Notes: a model not told the origin generated them from the sequence alone. Positions 33,529 through 42,821 are shown, counted from the stretch's first letter. The stretch: 64,000 bases of DNA from JACVRW01 sp963764665 (GCA_963764665.1 CAVXTL010000008.1:1-64000), one strand, 5' to 3'. Numbers and translations: made by a program.

Positions 33529-35075
33529 GCAGGCACCAGCTCGGCCATGATGGCCCGCTTCTCGACGCGCTCGCGCTCGCGGCCGGGCAGCACCAGCAGC
33601 GCCACCAGCGCTCCCGCCATCGCCACTCCGGCGGCTACGAGCATCGTCGTGCCCATTGCCGAGGTGTAGGCGCTCTCCGCGATGCGGCTGAGCGTGGCCC
33701 CGGCGTCGCCGCCGATCCGCTCCGCCACGGCGCTCGCGCCGCCGACGGAGCCCTCCGCGGCTGCCTGAGCCGGGGCGGGCAGATCCTTCACGGCACCCTC
33801 CATGTCCGCACCGTACTGTCCGGACAGGAGGCTCCCGAGGATCGCCACTCCGAGCGTGCCGCCGACCAGGCGGACCGTGTCGTTCATGGCCGAGCCCACG
33901 CCTGCGTGGGCGAGCGGGAGGGAGCTCATGATCGATTCCGTGGCCGGGGCCATGGTCGCTCCCATCCCGAAGCCGAGCAGCACCAGGGCGGCAGCGAGCG
34001 AGCTGTATGCCGTGGCGGCGTCGGCCCCCGACATCAGGACCAGGGCCATCGCCACGATCGTCAGCCCCGCTGCCACGACTGCGCGGGTGCCCAGGCGCTC
34101 GGCGAGCTTCGCCGACAACGGCCCTCCGAGCACCAGCCCGAGCGCCACCGGGGTGATGCGCAGGCCGGCGGCCAGCGGCTCATAGTCCTTCACCTCCTGC
34201 AGGTACATCGTCAGGAAGAAGATCGCGCCGAACAGGGAGAAGAACACGAGCGCGATCGAGACGCTCGCCCCGGTGAAGCGGCTCACGCGGAAGAGCCTCA
34301 CGTCGAGCATCGGGGAGGGGGTGCGGAGCTCCCAGGCCACGAAGGCCGTGAGCGCCACCAGCGCCACGCCGAAGCCGGCGAGCGGTCCCGGGGCGGTCCA
34401 GCCGTGCTGCCCTTCGATGATCGCCCAGGTGAGCGCTCCGAGGCCGGTCGTGGAGAGCACCGCGCCCAGCGGATCCAGCCGTGACTTCTTCGGGTCGCGT
34501 GACTCCGGCACGAGCGCGGGAGCCGCCGCCAGGGCGAGCGCCACGATCGGCAGGTTCACGAGGAAGACCGAGCTCCAGTCGAAGTGCTCGATCAGCCAGC
34601 CACCGCCGACCGGGCCGATGGCGATGCCGAGCCCCGCAACGGCTGCCCAGATTCCGATCGCCTTCGGCCGTTCCTCGGCCGGGAAGACGTTGGTGAGGAT
34701 CGAGAGGGTGGACGGCATGATCAGCGCGCCGCCGACTCCCATCAGCGCGCGGCTCGCGATCAGCGTGTCCGCGCTGCCTGCCAGCGCGGAGAGCAGCGAG
34801 CCCGCGCCGAAGATGCCCAGCCCCACGAGCAATGCGCGGCGCCGGCCGAAGCGGTCGCCGAGGCTGCCCATCATCAGCAGCAGGCCGGCGAAGACCAGGG
34901 TGTACGAGTCCACGATCCACTGAAGGTCGCTCGCCGACGCGCCGAGATCGCGCTCGATGGTCGGGAGGGCGACGTTGAGGATGGTGTTGTCCAGCGAGAT
35001 GACGAGCAGCGAGACGGACAGCACGAGGAGCGTCCACCAGCGCCGCTGATATGCCTTGCCTGTCGTGGGTGCCAT
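33525..35075 (-). CDS. MFS drug exporter, EmrB/QacA (DHA2, 14-helix) family
   Basis: 516 residues with about 14 membrane helices. SLDNTILNVALPTIERDLGASASDLQWIVDSY is the DHA2 signature in helix 1-2; GDRFGRRRALL is motif A and GIAIGPVGGGWL motif C of drug antiporters. It would export drugs or toxic metabolites using proton motive force. ATG 35075 has AAGGAGAGG upstream. It is cotranscribed with the TetR gene. Confidence 0.94.
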   Translation of the reverse strand: MAPTTGKAYQRRWWTLLVLSVSLLVISLDNTILNVALPTIERDLGASASDLQWIVDSYTLVFAGLLLMMGSLGDRFGRRRALLVGLGIFGAGSLLSALAGSADTLIASRALMGVGGALIMPSTLSILTNVFPAEERPKAIGIWAAVAGLGIAIGPVGGGWLIEHFDWSSVFLVNLPIVALALAAAPALVPESRDPKKSRLDPLGAVLSTTGLGALTWAIIEGQHGWTAPGPLAGFGVALVALTAFVAWELRTPSPMLDVRLFRVSRFTGASVSIALVFFSLFGAIFFLTMYLQEVKDYEPLAAGLRITPVALGLVLGGPLSAKLAERLGTRAVVAAGLTIVAMALVLMSGADAATAYSSLAAALVLLGFGMGATMAPATESIMSSLPLAHAGVGSAMNDTVRLVGGTLGVAILGSLLSGQYGADMEGAVKDLPAPAQAAAEGSVGGASAVAERIGGDAGATLSRIAESAYTSAMGTTMLVAAGVAMAGALVALLVLPGRERERVEKRAIMAELVPA

Positions 35076-35090
35076 GAGGTCCTCTCCTTT

Positions 35091-35115
35091 TCGATACGAA
35101 ACGGTCACGTATCGA
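35091..35115. promoter_or_regulatory. Operator 1 of the MFS-TetR operon (TCGATACG-N9-CGTATCGA)
   Basis: A perfect 8-9-8 inverted repeat, 16 bases upstream of the exporter start codon. Position and symmetry suit autorepression by the TetR protein of the same operon. A second, imperfect copy with the same nine-base spacer lies 44 bases further upstream. Confidence 0.75.
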
Positions 35116-35135
35116 TAGTGAAGCACACCTTCGGC

Positions 35136-35159
35136 ATTTACGCAACGCTCGCGTATCTA
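35136..35159. promoter_or_regulatory. Operator 2 of the MFS-TetR operon (degenerate copy)
   Basis: TTTACG-N9-CGTATCT repeats the half-sites and spacer of operator 1 with one arm degraded. It lies around the expected -35 region of the exporter promoter and overlaps the 3' end of the small membrane protein gene upstream. Confidence 0.55.
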
Positions 35160-35431
35160 TTTCTTTCAGAGGCGGCGCTCCGGCGCGTCCGAGAGGGCTG
35201 GAGCCGGCGGATTCCGCGGCCGGCCGCTCGGATCCCGAGCCACGTGCCTCTGAGGATCGCGGCAACCCCCGCAACGACGACCAGCGGCAGAACGAGGGGG
35301 AGCGTCGCGGCGATCGTCAGTACCAGGACCGGCAGCGCGAACGGAAAGAGCGCCAATGTGAGTACCCCGAGCCCCGTCGCCGCTGCGGCGGTGCCGGAGA
35401 ACCAGTCGGAGTGAGAGCTCACCGAATCCAT
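35138..35431 (-). CDS. Small membrane protein (97 residues), function unknown
   Basis: Two transmembrane helices (TGLGVLTLALFPFALPVLV and ATLPLVLPLVVVAGVAAIL) followed by a basic, Arg-rich tail. AAGGAGG six bases before the ATG supports translation. Its last codons run through operator 2 of the exporter operon, which limits the possible position of that promoter. I recognise no family. Confidence 0.6.
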   Translation of the reverse strand: MDSVSSHSDWFSGTAAAATGLGVLTLALFPFALPVLVLTIAATLPLVLPLVVVAGVAAILRGTWLGIRAAGRGIRRLQPSRTRRSAASERNRYASVA

Positions 35432-35539
35432 CCTCAGCCTCCTTCTCACGCGGCGGCGGCGCCGCAAATTCATCGTTACCTGTATGACGCGGCAGGCTGC
35501 CCCGATGTGACCGGTCGCGGCCCGAGCGGCCGCGCCGGG

Positions 35540-38500
35540 CTACAGACCGCGGGCGTCTCGGGCGGTGAGCATGGCCGCGTGGTCCCGCCGGGTGCGTGCG
35601 AGCCAGGACTCCCCGCCGATCCGTTCGTGGACTTCCATCGCCTGTCGGAAGCACTGCTCGGCGTCGTCCCAGGCTCCGGCGGTGGTGGCGAGCAGGCCGA
35701 GGTAGCGGGCGACAGCGCCCCAGCTCACTTCGGGGTAGCTGATGGCCACGCGGTCGGCATACGGCAGCAGCTGCTCATAGAGCGCCTGTGCCCGCTTCTC
35801 CTCGCCGAGTGTGCTCGTGGCCTCCGCGATCAGGCTCATGCTCACGAGCCATTCCTCGTCGAACGGCACGCTCGCGAAGTCGTCGGCGGCGAGCGCGGCC
35901 ACGACGGCGCGGGCCTCGGGCAGGTAGCCGAGCTCGGCCGCCATGTGTGCAAGCACGCAGCGCCAGATCGGGTAGGTCGGGTACTCCTCCACGGAGCGCC
36001 GGACCAGGTCCTCGATCTCGCTGACCCGGTCCTGCTCGCGACGAAGCAGGTACAGCTGGAGGCCGTATGAGACGGCCGCGTTCCAGCTCTGGGCGCGCTC
36101 GCCCACCGTCAGCGCGGCCTCGATCGACCGCTCCGCCTCGGCGAGCCTGCCTTCGAGCAAATCGACGAGCGCGCCGTACACCGCCACGAACCAATCCTGC
36201 GAGGGCTGGCGGAGTTCCTTCGCAAGGCTCGCCAGGGCCGCGAAGTCGGCTTTCGCGCTTCGCACCTCGCCGAGCTCGATCAGCGCGGTCGCCCGATGCT
36301 CGTAACCCTCTGCGGCGCGTTCCAGGTCGCCGGTCCCGAGGGACAGCTGGATGAGCTCCGTGCTCAGAGCCACCTGCCTCTTCGCGAAGTCCGGTGAGTG
36401 GTTGGCGGAGTTGTAGCCGGAAATCGCGTACGCCAGCGTGCCCGGGGCGCCGAGGCGGCGAGCCATCGCGAGCGCCTCCTCGCTGAGCGAGTGCCGTCGC
36501 TCGGGCGGGTAGCTGTTGTCGCGCAGCGGACCTCCGGACAGGCGTGCGAGGAGGCGGACCCGAAGCTCGCTGTCACCCGGGCCGAGCCCGGCCAGCGCCC
36601 GCTCGAGCAGCGGCACGTGGTCGGTGTCCCCCCGCGAGACCTCCCAGAGGAGCCGGCCGCCGTAGCCGAGCGCGGCACGGGCGAGCTCTTCTGCCAGCCC
36701 GAGCCGCTCGGCGAGATCGGCCGCTCTCCGGAACGAGTCCTTGAGCCCGGGCGTGTCACCAGACCTCCCCTGCGCATCGCCGAGAGCCAGGAGCAGCGCG
36801 CAGCGAACTCGGTCCTCGCCCACCAGCGTCAGCGCCATCTCGTACAGGCGCACGGCCTCTTCGAAGGCGAGCTGCGCCGCCGCGCGGTCGCCGGCGCGCC
36901 GGGCATAACCGGCCGCCCTGGCCGGTTCTCCCGCTGCGCCCGCCGCGAAGGAGTGGTGAGCGAGCTCCGCGAGATGGGGCTCCAGGTCTCCGGAATGGGC
37001 CTTCTCCAGCGCGGCGACGGCATCCTGGTGCAGGCGCAGCCTGCGGCCCGACCCGAGCTCGTCGTAGAGGGTGTCCCGTATCAGCACATGGCTGAAGCGG
37101 AGCCGGCCGGGTGAGCCCGGCACTTCGGCGACCACGCGCTCCGTCAACGCCTCGTCGAGCACATCCAAGAGCCCGTCGCCTGACAGCTCGCTCATATGCG
37201 CGAGCGTGTCGAGGTCGAACTCCCGGCCCATCACCGACGCGGGGACCAGCAGGCTCCGGCAGCGATCGGAGAGGCGCCCCACGCGCTGCCCGATGACCAC
37301 GCGGACCCCCGGCGGGATGCGCAGATGCGCACCCGCGTCGGTGAGAGTGCCTTCGGCGTCGAGCAGGCGGACCACCTCCGCGACGAAGAGCGGATTGCCC
37401 TCGGTCTCGGCATGGATCGCCTGCACCAGCCGAGGCGCCGGCTCGATGCCGGTGGAGCGCTCGATGTATCTCGTCAGGTCGGGCTCGCTCAGGCCCGCCA
37501 GCTCGATCTGGGCGGTCTGCGGCTCGCGAACCAGCTCCGCGAGCGTGGCGACGAGCGGAGCCTGAAGGGTGGGATCCACGTCGCGGAAGGCGCAGAGCAC
37601 GAGCAGGCGGCTCCCGGCCAGCTCGCGAGCGACGAAGCGCAGCAGCAGCAGTGAGGGCTCGTCGGCCGCGTGGAGGTCGTCGAGCATGAGCACCAGCGGC
37701 CGCGCGTGGGTGGCGTTCTCGAGGAACAGGCTGGCGGCCTCGAACAGGCGGAAGCGGTCACCTTCGGAGTGCGACGCCGGCGGCTCCGGGAGCTCCGGGA
37801 TCAGCTCGCGCAGCTCAGGCATCAGCTGACTGAGCTCTGGCGCCCCGGATCCAAGCTGGGCTCGCAGGTCGTCGGGCTCGAGCTCGCGCGCGTACGCGCG
37901 CAGCGACTGCACCCAGGGCCAGTAGGCGGGGGCTCCGCCCGCCTCCCAGCAGCGGCCGACGAGTACGCGCGCGCCCCGCGCCCTGGCCCGGCGAAGCAGC
38001 TCGTCAGCGAGCTGGCTCTTGCCGATCCCGGGCTCTCCGGCCAGGAGCACCAGGCGTCCGTGGCCGCCGAGGACGTCGTCGAGCGCCCCTCCGAGCTGCG
38101 CGAGCTCGCGCTCCCGTCCCACGAACACCCCCCGGCCGGGGCTGGCTGCGCTGTCTCCACCCGAAGGCGGGTCGAGCAACGGGTCCTGGCGAAGGATCGC
38201 CTCCTGAAGGTCGCGCAGCTCGCGGCCGGGCTCGATCCCGAGCTCGCCGGTCAGGGCGGCGCGAGCGGACATGAACACCTCCAGCGCGTCGGCCTGGCGC
38301 CCGGTGCGGTAGAGCGCGAGCATCAGCTGCTCTCGCACGCGCTCGCGCAACGGATGGCGTTGTGCCAGCTCGTGGAGCTCCGCGACCACGGCCGCGTGGC
38401 GGCCGAGCTCCAGGTCGGCCGCGATCCGGTCCTCGAGGGCGGCAATGCGCAGCTCTTCGAGGCGGGCGATCTCCGCCTGCGCGAACGACTCGTACCCCAG

Positions 38501-38932
38501 GTCGGAGAGCGGGGGGCCACGCCACAGCGAGAGCGCTCCCGCGAGCTTCTCCCTCGCGAGGCCGGCGTAGCCGCTGGCGAGAGCGTCCCGGCCCGCCTCC
38601 GCCTGGGCCTCGAAGCGCTGGACGTCCAGCTCGTCCGCGTCGAGACACAGCTTGTAACCGGGCGGCTGGGTGACCAGCCGCTCGCCGCCGCGCTCCGGCG
38701 GCCCGCCCGCCCCCAGCGAGCGCCGCAGGCGGGACACCGCTACCCGCAACGTTTTCGTTGCTCCGTCGACCCGCTCCGCGCCCCATAGCTCCTCGACCAG
38801 ACGGTCGTTGGCCACCACCTCGTTGGCGTGCAGCAAGAGCAGGGCAAGCAGCGCCCGCTGCCTCGTCCCGCCGAGGGCCAGCGTGCGAGCCCCGTCGTGT
38901 ACCTCGAGCGGTCCGAGGATCCGAAAGTCCAT
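35540..38932 (-). CDS. Large SARP/BTAD transcriptional regulator with AAA ATPase and TPR-like C-terminus
   Basis: 1130 residues. Order: OmpR-type winged helix (MDFRILGPLEVHDG to ~residue 95), bacterial transcriptional activator domain (BTAD, ~100-245), an AAA/NTPase region (Walker A AGEPGIGKSQLADELL; Walker B LVLMLDDLHAADEPSLLLL), then ~550 residues of helical TPR-like repeats. This is the AfsR/LuxR-like 'large SARP' architecture, usually controlling secondary metabolism or stress genes. No biosynthetic cluster is adjacent; the divergent partner is a 95-residue membrane protein. ATG 38932 starts the wHTH exactly. Confidence 0.9.
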   Translation of the reverse strand: MDFRILGPLEVHDGARTLALGGTRQRALLALLLLHANEVVANDRLVEELWGAERVDGATKTLRVAVSRLRRSLGAGGPPERGGERLVTQPPGYKLCLDADELDVQRFEAQAEAGRDALASGYAGLAREKLAGALSLWRGPPLSDLGYESFAQAEIARLEELRIAALEDRIAADLELGRHAAVVAELHELAQRHPLRERVREQLMLALYRTGRQADALEVFMSARAALTGELGIEPGRELRDLQEAILRQDPLLDPPSGGDSAASPGRGVFVGRERELAQLGGALDDVLGGHGRLVLLAGEPGIGKSQLADELLRRARARGARVLVGRCWEAGGAPAYWPWVQSLRAYARELEPDDLRAQLGSGAPELSQLMPELRELIPELPEPPASHSEGDRFRLFEAASLFLENATHARPLVLMLDDLHAADEPSLLLLRFVARELAGSRLLVLCAFRDVDPTLQAPLVATLAELVREPQTAQIELAGLSEPDLTRYIERSTGIEPAPRLVQAIHAETEGNPLFVAEVVRLLDAEGTLTDAGAHLRIPPGVRVVIGQRVGRLSDRCRSLLVPASVMGREFDLDTLAHMSELSGDGLLDVLDEALTERVVAEVPGSPGRLRFSHVLIRDTLYDELGSGRRLRLHQDAVAALEKAHSGDLEPHLAELAHHSFAAGAAGEPARAAGYARRAGDRAAAQLAFEEAVRLYEMALTLVGEDRVRCALLLALGDAQGRSGDTPGLKDSFRRAADLAERLGLAEELARAALGYGGRLLWEVSRGDTDHVPLLERALAGLGPGDSELRVRLLARLSGGPLRDNSYPPERRHSLSEEALAMARRLGAPGTLAYAISGYNSANHSPDFAKRQVALSTELIQLSLGTGDLERAAEGYEHRATALIELGEVRSAKADFAALASLAKELRQPSQDWFVAVYGALVDLLEGRLAEAERSIEAALTVGERAQSWNAAVSYGLQLYLLRREQDRVSEIEDLVRRSVEEYPTYPIWRCVLAHMAAELGYLPEARAVVAALAADDFASVPFDEEWLVSMSLIAEATSTLGEEKRAQALYEQLLPYADRVAISYPEVSWGAVARYLGLLATTAGAWDDAEQCFRQAMEVHERIGGESWLARTRRDHAAMLTARDARGL

Positions 38933-39041
38933 GGGCGATTCCGGGCGCGACCGTAACACGCCGGTTACCGCTTCGTAGCCGTCTTGAAGCCGTGCCTCCG
39001 CATGCTGGCCGACGTCACCACCCCACACCAGGAGGTCGGTC

Positions 39042-39329
39042 ATGTCGCAGGTCACCCAGCCCAGGATTTCCCTTCCCACCCATCTGCCCCGGAGGAGCAC
39101 CGCGTGGCTCGTCGGCCTGCTTGCCCTGGCGGCCGCCGCCACGGTGGCGCTCGTGCTCGCGCTCGGCGGGGGCTCCTCTCAGGACGCGGGCTCACTCGAC
39201 GCCCAGGCTCAGCCGAGCCTCCGCGCCGGCGGCGGTCCCGAGGAGAGCGGTGTGGCCGCGACCCTCGGCTCGCGCCCGGCGGGCGGGCCGGACGAGAGCA
39301 GCACCGCAGCATCGATCTCGGGCCGCTAG
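39042..39329 (+). CDS. Small membrane-anchored protein (95 residues) divergent from the SARP regulator
   Basis: A cytoplasmic N-terminus of ~20 residues, one transmembrane helix (TAWLVGLLALAAAATVALVLAL) and a ~45-residue polar, Gly/Ser-rich tail outside. GGAGG lies six bases before ATG. The promoter region (38933-39041) contains GTAAC-N6-GTTAC. The divergent arrangement suggests control by the SARP regulator, but this is inference. A strong hairpin follows. Confidence 0.7.
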   Translation: MSQVTQPRISLPTHLPRRSTAWLVGLLALAAAATVALVLALGGGSSQDAGSLDAQAQPSLRAGGGPEESGVAATLGSRPAGGPDESSTAASISGR

Positions 39330-39350
39330 ACCGACCCGCCCGAGCAGTGG

Positions 39351-39383
39351 GGTCCTGGCCTCGGTCAAGACGAGGCCAGGGCC
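39351..39383 (+). terminator. Strong hairpin terminator
   Basis: CCTGGCCTCG (39354-39363) and CGAGGCCAGG (39371-39380) form a perfect 10-bp stem with a seven-base loop, extendable by GGT/GCC to 13 pairs. It follows the small membrane protein gene by ~25 bases. No T-run, as is common in high-GC actinobacteria. Confidence 0.75.
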
Positions 39384-39403
39384 CTCACACTCATAATCCA
39401 GCC

Positions 39404-40349
39404 GTGCCGGTCAAGCGCTGCCTTACCCTCGCTGCCTTTGCCCTCGTGCTCGCTCCGGCCGCGCACGCCGCCCAGCCGAGCCCGGTTGGCGACCGCGCGT
39501 GGACGGGGCCGCCGGCTACGCCGAGGGGCGCGCGGGCACGGTCTCGTTCGCCGTGCGTACCGAGCACCGCGTATGGGGCCGCCACGCCCGGCGCGCCGTG
39601 CCGGCGGCCAGCGTGATCAAGGTGATGCTGCTGGTCGCCTACCTGCGCCGGGCCGAGGTCCGCGCCCGGGCGCTGCGCCCGGCCGATCGCGCCCTGCTCA
39701 CGCCGATGGTGAGCACCGCGTCTGGGGTCGTGACGCTGCTCGGACCGTTCCGAGCGCGAGCGTCCTGAAGCCGATGCTCCTGGTGGCCTACCTCCGCGGG
39801 CCCGGCGTCCGTGACCGGCCGCTCGCCGCCTCCGACCGGGCGCTGCTCGGGCCGATGATCCGCTGGTCCGACAACGTGACAGCCACGAGCGTCCGGAACA
39901 TCGTGGGGGACGCCGGGCTCGTGCGGCTCGCCCGGCGCGCCGGGATGCGCCGCTTCAGGCCTGCCTCGCCGGTGTGGGGCCTCTCGAGCGTCGACGCCGC
40001 GGACCAGTCGCGCTACCTCCTCCACATCGACCGGCTCGTGCCGAAGCGCCACCGCGCCTACGCCTGCGCCTGCTCGGGTCGATCGTCAGCTCGCAGCGCT
40101 GGGGGATCGCGCAGCGTGCGCCCGCCCGGCTGGGCGCTCTACTTCAAGGGCGGCTGGGGCTCGGGCAGCGGAGCGGTGGACCATCAGGTGGCGCTCCTTC
40201 GCCGCGGGACGCGGCGGATCGCGGTGGCGATCATGACCACCTCGAGCCCGAGCCACGCCTACGGGAAGGCCACGCTCGAGGGGGTGGCGCGGAGGCTGTT
40301 GCGCCACCTCGAGGCGGCCTCGATTCCGGCGGGCTCGGCCGGGCATTAG
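39404..40349 (+). pseudogene. Broken class A beta-lactamase-like serine hydrolase gene with internal duplication
   Basis: A GTG start leads to a good signal peptide (VKRCLTLAAFALVLAPAAHA), after which the frame must shift near 39490 to continue (VDGAAGYAEGRAGTVSFAV), again at ~39710, and twice more around 40060-40120, where RLLGSIVSSQRWGIAQ is in another frame than its flanks. The SxxK active-site segment occurs twice (PAASVIKVML and PSASVLKPML) on two 147-bp copies. SDN (RWSDNVTA) and the KGG motif (YFKGGWGSGSG) remain. The whole looks like a fused relic of two tandem paralogues; sequencing error cannot explain the duplication. Confidence 0.8.
39562..39857 (+). repeat. Tandem diverged 147-bp repeat within the beta-lactamase-like pseudogene
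   Basis: Copy 1 is 39562-39708 and copy 2 is 39711-39857. Both begin GAGCACCGCGT and end GCCGATG, have identical length and align without gaps at roughly 70 percent by eye. Offset 149 bases, so the reading frame changes between them. Each encodes one version of the EHRVWGR...SxxK...LL.PM segment. Confidence 0.75.
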
Positions 40350-40360
40350 GCTACCCCGCC

Positions 40361-41497
40361 ATGGACCTCACCCTCTCGCCGTCAGAAGAGGCCTTCCGCG
40401 ACGAACTGCGGGCCTGGCTCGCCGACAACCACCCGGGTGAGGACCCACCCGACGACGACGCCGCCTTCGAGCACCGCCGCGTCTGGCAGAAGAAGCTGCT
40501 CGAGGCCGGCTACGCCGGCTTCTCGTGGCCCAAGGAGTACGGCGGCCGCGGCGCCACGCTCGTGGAGCAGGCGCTCTTCGGCGAGGAGATGGCGCGCGCC
40601 AAGGCGCCCAGCCCGGCCAACGTGCTCGGCATGGTCATGGGCGGGCCGGTGGTCATCGCCCACGGCGACGACACCCAGAAGGAGCGCTGGCTGCGGCCGA
40701 TCCTCTCGGGCGACGAGATCTGGTGCCAGGGCTTCTCAGAGCCCGAGTCGGGCTCGGACCTCGCGTCGCTGAAGACGCGCGCCGTCAAGTCGAACGGCGA
40801 GTGGGTGGTGACCGGGCAGAAGGTCTGGACCACCTACGCGCACAAGGCCAAGTGGTGCATGCTCGTGGCGCGCACGGATGCAGATGCGCAGAAGCATGCG
40901 GGCCTCACCTACTTCATCATGGACATGGAGCAGGAGGCCGTTCAGGTGCGCCCGCTCCGCCAGATCACCGGCGAGGCCGAGTTCAACGAGCTCTTCATCG
41001 AAGAGGCGCGCATCCCGGACGAGAACGTGGTGGGCGGCGTGGGCAACGGCTGGACGGTGGCGATCACCACGCTCATGCACGAGCGCGCCGGCCTGGGCGC
41101 CGCCGCGGCAGCGTCCATGCGCAACGCGCTCGAGGAGCTGGGCGACCTGGCCCGCGAGCGCGGCGTGACCGCCGACCCGGTGGTCCGCCAGCGCCTCGGC
41201 CAGCTGGCGATCGAGGTGGAGCTCCTGCGGCTGAACGCCTGGCGCGGGCTCACGGCGATCATGAAGACCGGGATCCCGGGGCCGGAGGGCTCCGTGGTCA
41301 AGTGGCAATGGGGGGAGCTCAACCAGTCGCTCACCGAGCTGGCCGTGGAGATCCTCGGCGAGGACGGCGCGCTCTGGGACTCCCCCTGGACGTATCGCTT
41401 CCTCCGCGCCCGAGCGAACTCGATCGAGGGCGGGACCACCGAGATCCTGAAGAACATCGTCGCCGAGCGGGTGCTCGGCCTGCCGAAGCTCAGGTAG
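40361..41497 (+). CDS. Acyl-CoA dehydrogenase (first of a tandem pair)
   Basis: 378 residues. N-terminal LTLSPSEEAFRDELRAWLADN, FAD domain with GFSEPESGSDLASLKTRAV and VTGQKVWTTYAHKAKW, C-terminal SIEGGTTEILKNIVAERVLGLP. The EGGTTEI ending and immediate partner gene resemble the heteromeric FadE pairs of mycobacteria, where one subunit keeps the catalytic base. TAGGCT (40347-40352) lies eight bases before ATG: leaderless. The partner starts 12 bases downstream. Confidence 0.94.
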   Translation: MDLTLSPSEEAFRDELRAWLADNHPGEDPPDDDAAFEHRRVWQKKLLEAGYAGFSWPKEYGGRGATLVEQALFGEEMARAKAPSPANVLGMVMGGPVVIAHGDDTQKERWLRPILSGDEIWCQGFSEPESGSDLASLKTRAVKSNGEWVVTGQKVWTTYAHKAKWCMLVARTDADAQKHAGLTYFIMDMEQEAVQVRPLRQITGEAEFNELFIEEARIPDENVVGGVGNGWTVAITTLMHERAGLGAAAAASMRNALEELGDLARERGVTADPVVRQRLGQLAIEVELLRLNAWRGLTAIMKTGIPGPEGSVVKWQWGELNQSLTELAVEILGEDGALWDSPWTYRFLRARANSIEGGTTEILKNIVAERVLGLPKLR

Positions 41498-41509
41498 GAG
41501 AGGAACCAC

Positions 41510-42527
41510 GTGAACTTCGACTTCTCAGACGACCAGCAGGCGATCAAGCGCACCGCCAAGGACTTCCTGGCGGCCCGCTTCACGGCCGAGCGCGTTCGCG
41601 CGCTCGCCGAGGGCGGGAGCTACGACGACGACGCCTGGAAGGAGATCTGCGAGCTCGGCTGGCCCGGGATCTTCATCCCGGAGGACGTGGGCGGCCAGGG
41701 GCTCGGCATGGTCGAGCTGGTGATCCTCATGGAGGAGCTCGGCTACGCGCTCGCGCCACTGCCGTTCCTGTCCGGCGTGGCCGCCGGGCTGGCGCTCGAG
41801 GTGGCCGGGTCCGACGAGCAGCGCGAGCGCTGGCTGCCCGGGATCGCGTCGGGCGAGGTGCGCGCCACCGCCGGCCTCGCCTCCAACGGCGAGGCGCGGC
41901 TCGTGCCGGACGCAGAGGGCGCCGAGCTGATCGTGCTCCTCAGCCGCGACGGCGGCAGGGTGGTCGAGGCAGGCCAGGCGGAGGTGGAGCCGATCGACAC
42001 CATCGACGCCACCCGCCGCTTCGCGCGCGTGAGGGCTGACGGCGGCGACCCGCTGCCCGGCGACGCCGGGTGCCGCGCTCGACCGCATCGGCGTGGCGCT
42101 GGCCGCGGAGCTCACCGGGGTCGCCCAGCACACGATGGACATGGCGGTGGAGTACGCGCGCGACCGCAAGCAGTTCGGCCGGCCGATCGGCGCCTACCAG
42201 GCCGTGTCGCACCGCTGCGCGCAGATGCTGCTCGAGACCGAGGGCGCGCGCTCCGCGTCCTACTACGCGGCCTGGACCGCCGACGCGGAGACCACTTCGC
42301 TGCCGGCCGCCGCGTCGATGGCGAAGGCCTACGCCTCGGACGCCGCGTGGCGCGTGGCGGCCTCCTCGCTGCAGGTGCACGGCGGCATCGGCTTCACCTG
42401 GGAGCACGACCTGCACTTCTTCCTGAAGCGCGCCAAGGCGGGCGGGATCCTCTTCGGGTCCGCGAGCGAGCACCGCGATCGCGTGGCCGAGCTCACCGGC
42501 TTCGCGACCGAGCCGGCCCCCGCCTAG
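41510..42527 (+). pseudogene. Acyl-CoA dehydrogenase (second of the pair), frameshifted
   Basis: The first ~185 codons (FDFSDDQQAIKRTAKDFLAARF to VRADGGDPLPGDA) and the last ~150 (ALDRIGVALAAELTGVAQHT, DRKQFGRPIGAYQAVSHRCA, LQVHGGIGFTWEHDLHFF) are both intact acyl-CoA dehydrogenase sequence but lie in different frames. The break is at about 42063-42072; one extra G in the GGG at 42068-42070 would explain it. AGGAACC precedes the ATG-like GTG start. Together with the preceding gene it would form a two-subunit dehydrogenase. A single sequencing error is possible. Confidence 0.85.
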
Positions 42528-42533
42528 CGGGAG

Positions 42534-42800
42534 CTAGTCGCCCGGGAAGCTGGGCAGCCCGTGCTCGTGCGGCTGAATCGCCCCGCGCCGCTCCGAGCCC
42601 CACGCAAGCTGCTCCAGCCGGGCGATCTCAAGCTCGCCCTGCACGCGGGCCGGGTGGTCCGCCGGCAGGCCGGCCACGAGGTTCTGGATCCGGTTGCGGA
42701 TCTGGAGGGCGAAGTGAGGAGTGGAGGCGCCCATGAGCTGGCGCACGTCGTCCAAGGTCGGCTCGCGGACCGCGCGATCGGGACGCTCGTACTCGCTCAT
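42534..42800 (-). CDS. Conserved small hypothetical protein (88 residues)
   Basis: Soluble and mostly helical: EPTLDDVRQLMGASTPHFALQI, then NRIQNLVAGLPADHPARVQGE. No family recognised. TAACCT lies seven bases upstream of ATG on its strand, the leaderless pattern, which supports the gene. It begins 22 bases after the end of the lipoprotein gene on the same strand. Confidence 0.75.
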   Translation of the reverse strand: MSEYERPDRAVREPTLDDVRQLMGASTPHFALQIRNRIQNLVAGLPADHPARVQGELEIARLEQLAWGSERRGAIQPHEHGLPSFPGD

Positions 42801-42821
42801 GGGCGAGAGGTTAACCGCCGG

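Noticed and set aside
39499..39768. Separate 89-codon gene inside the beta-lactamase-like region
   Set aside because: It is only the first copy of the duplicated segment, without signal peptide or C-terminus; it is part of the relic.
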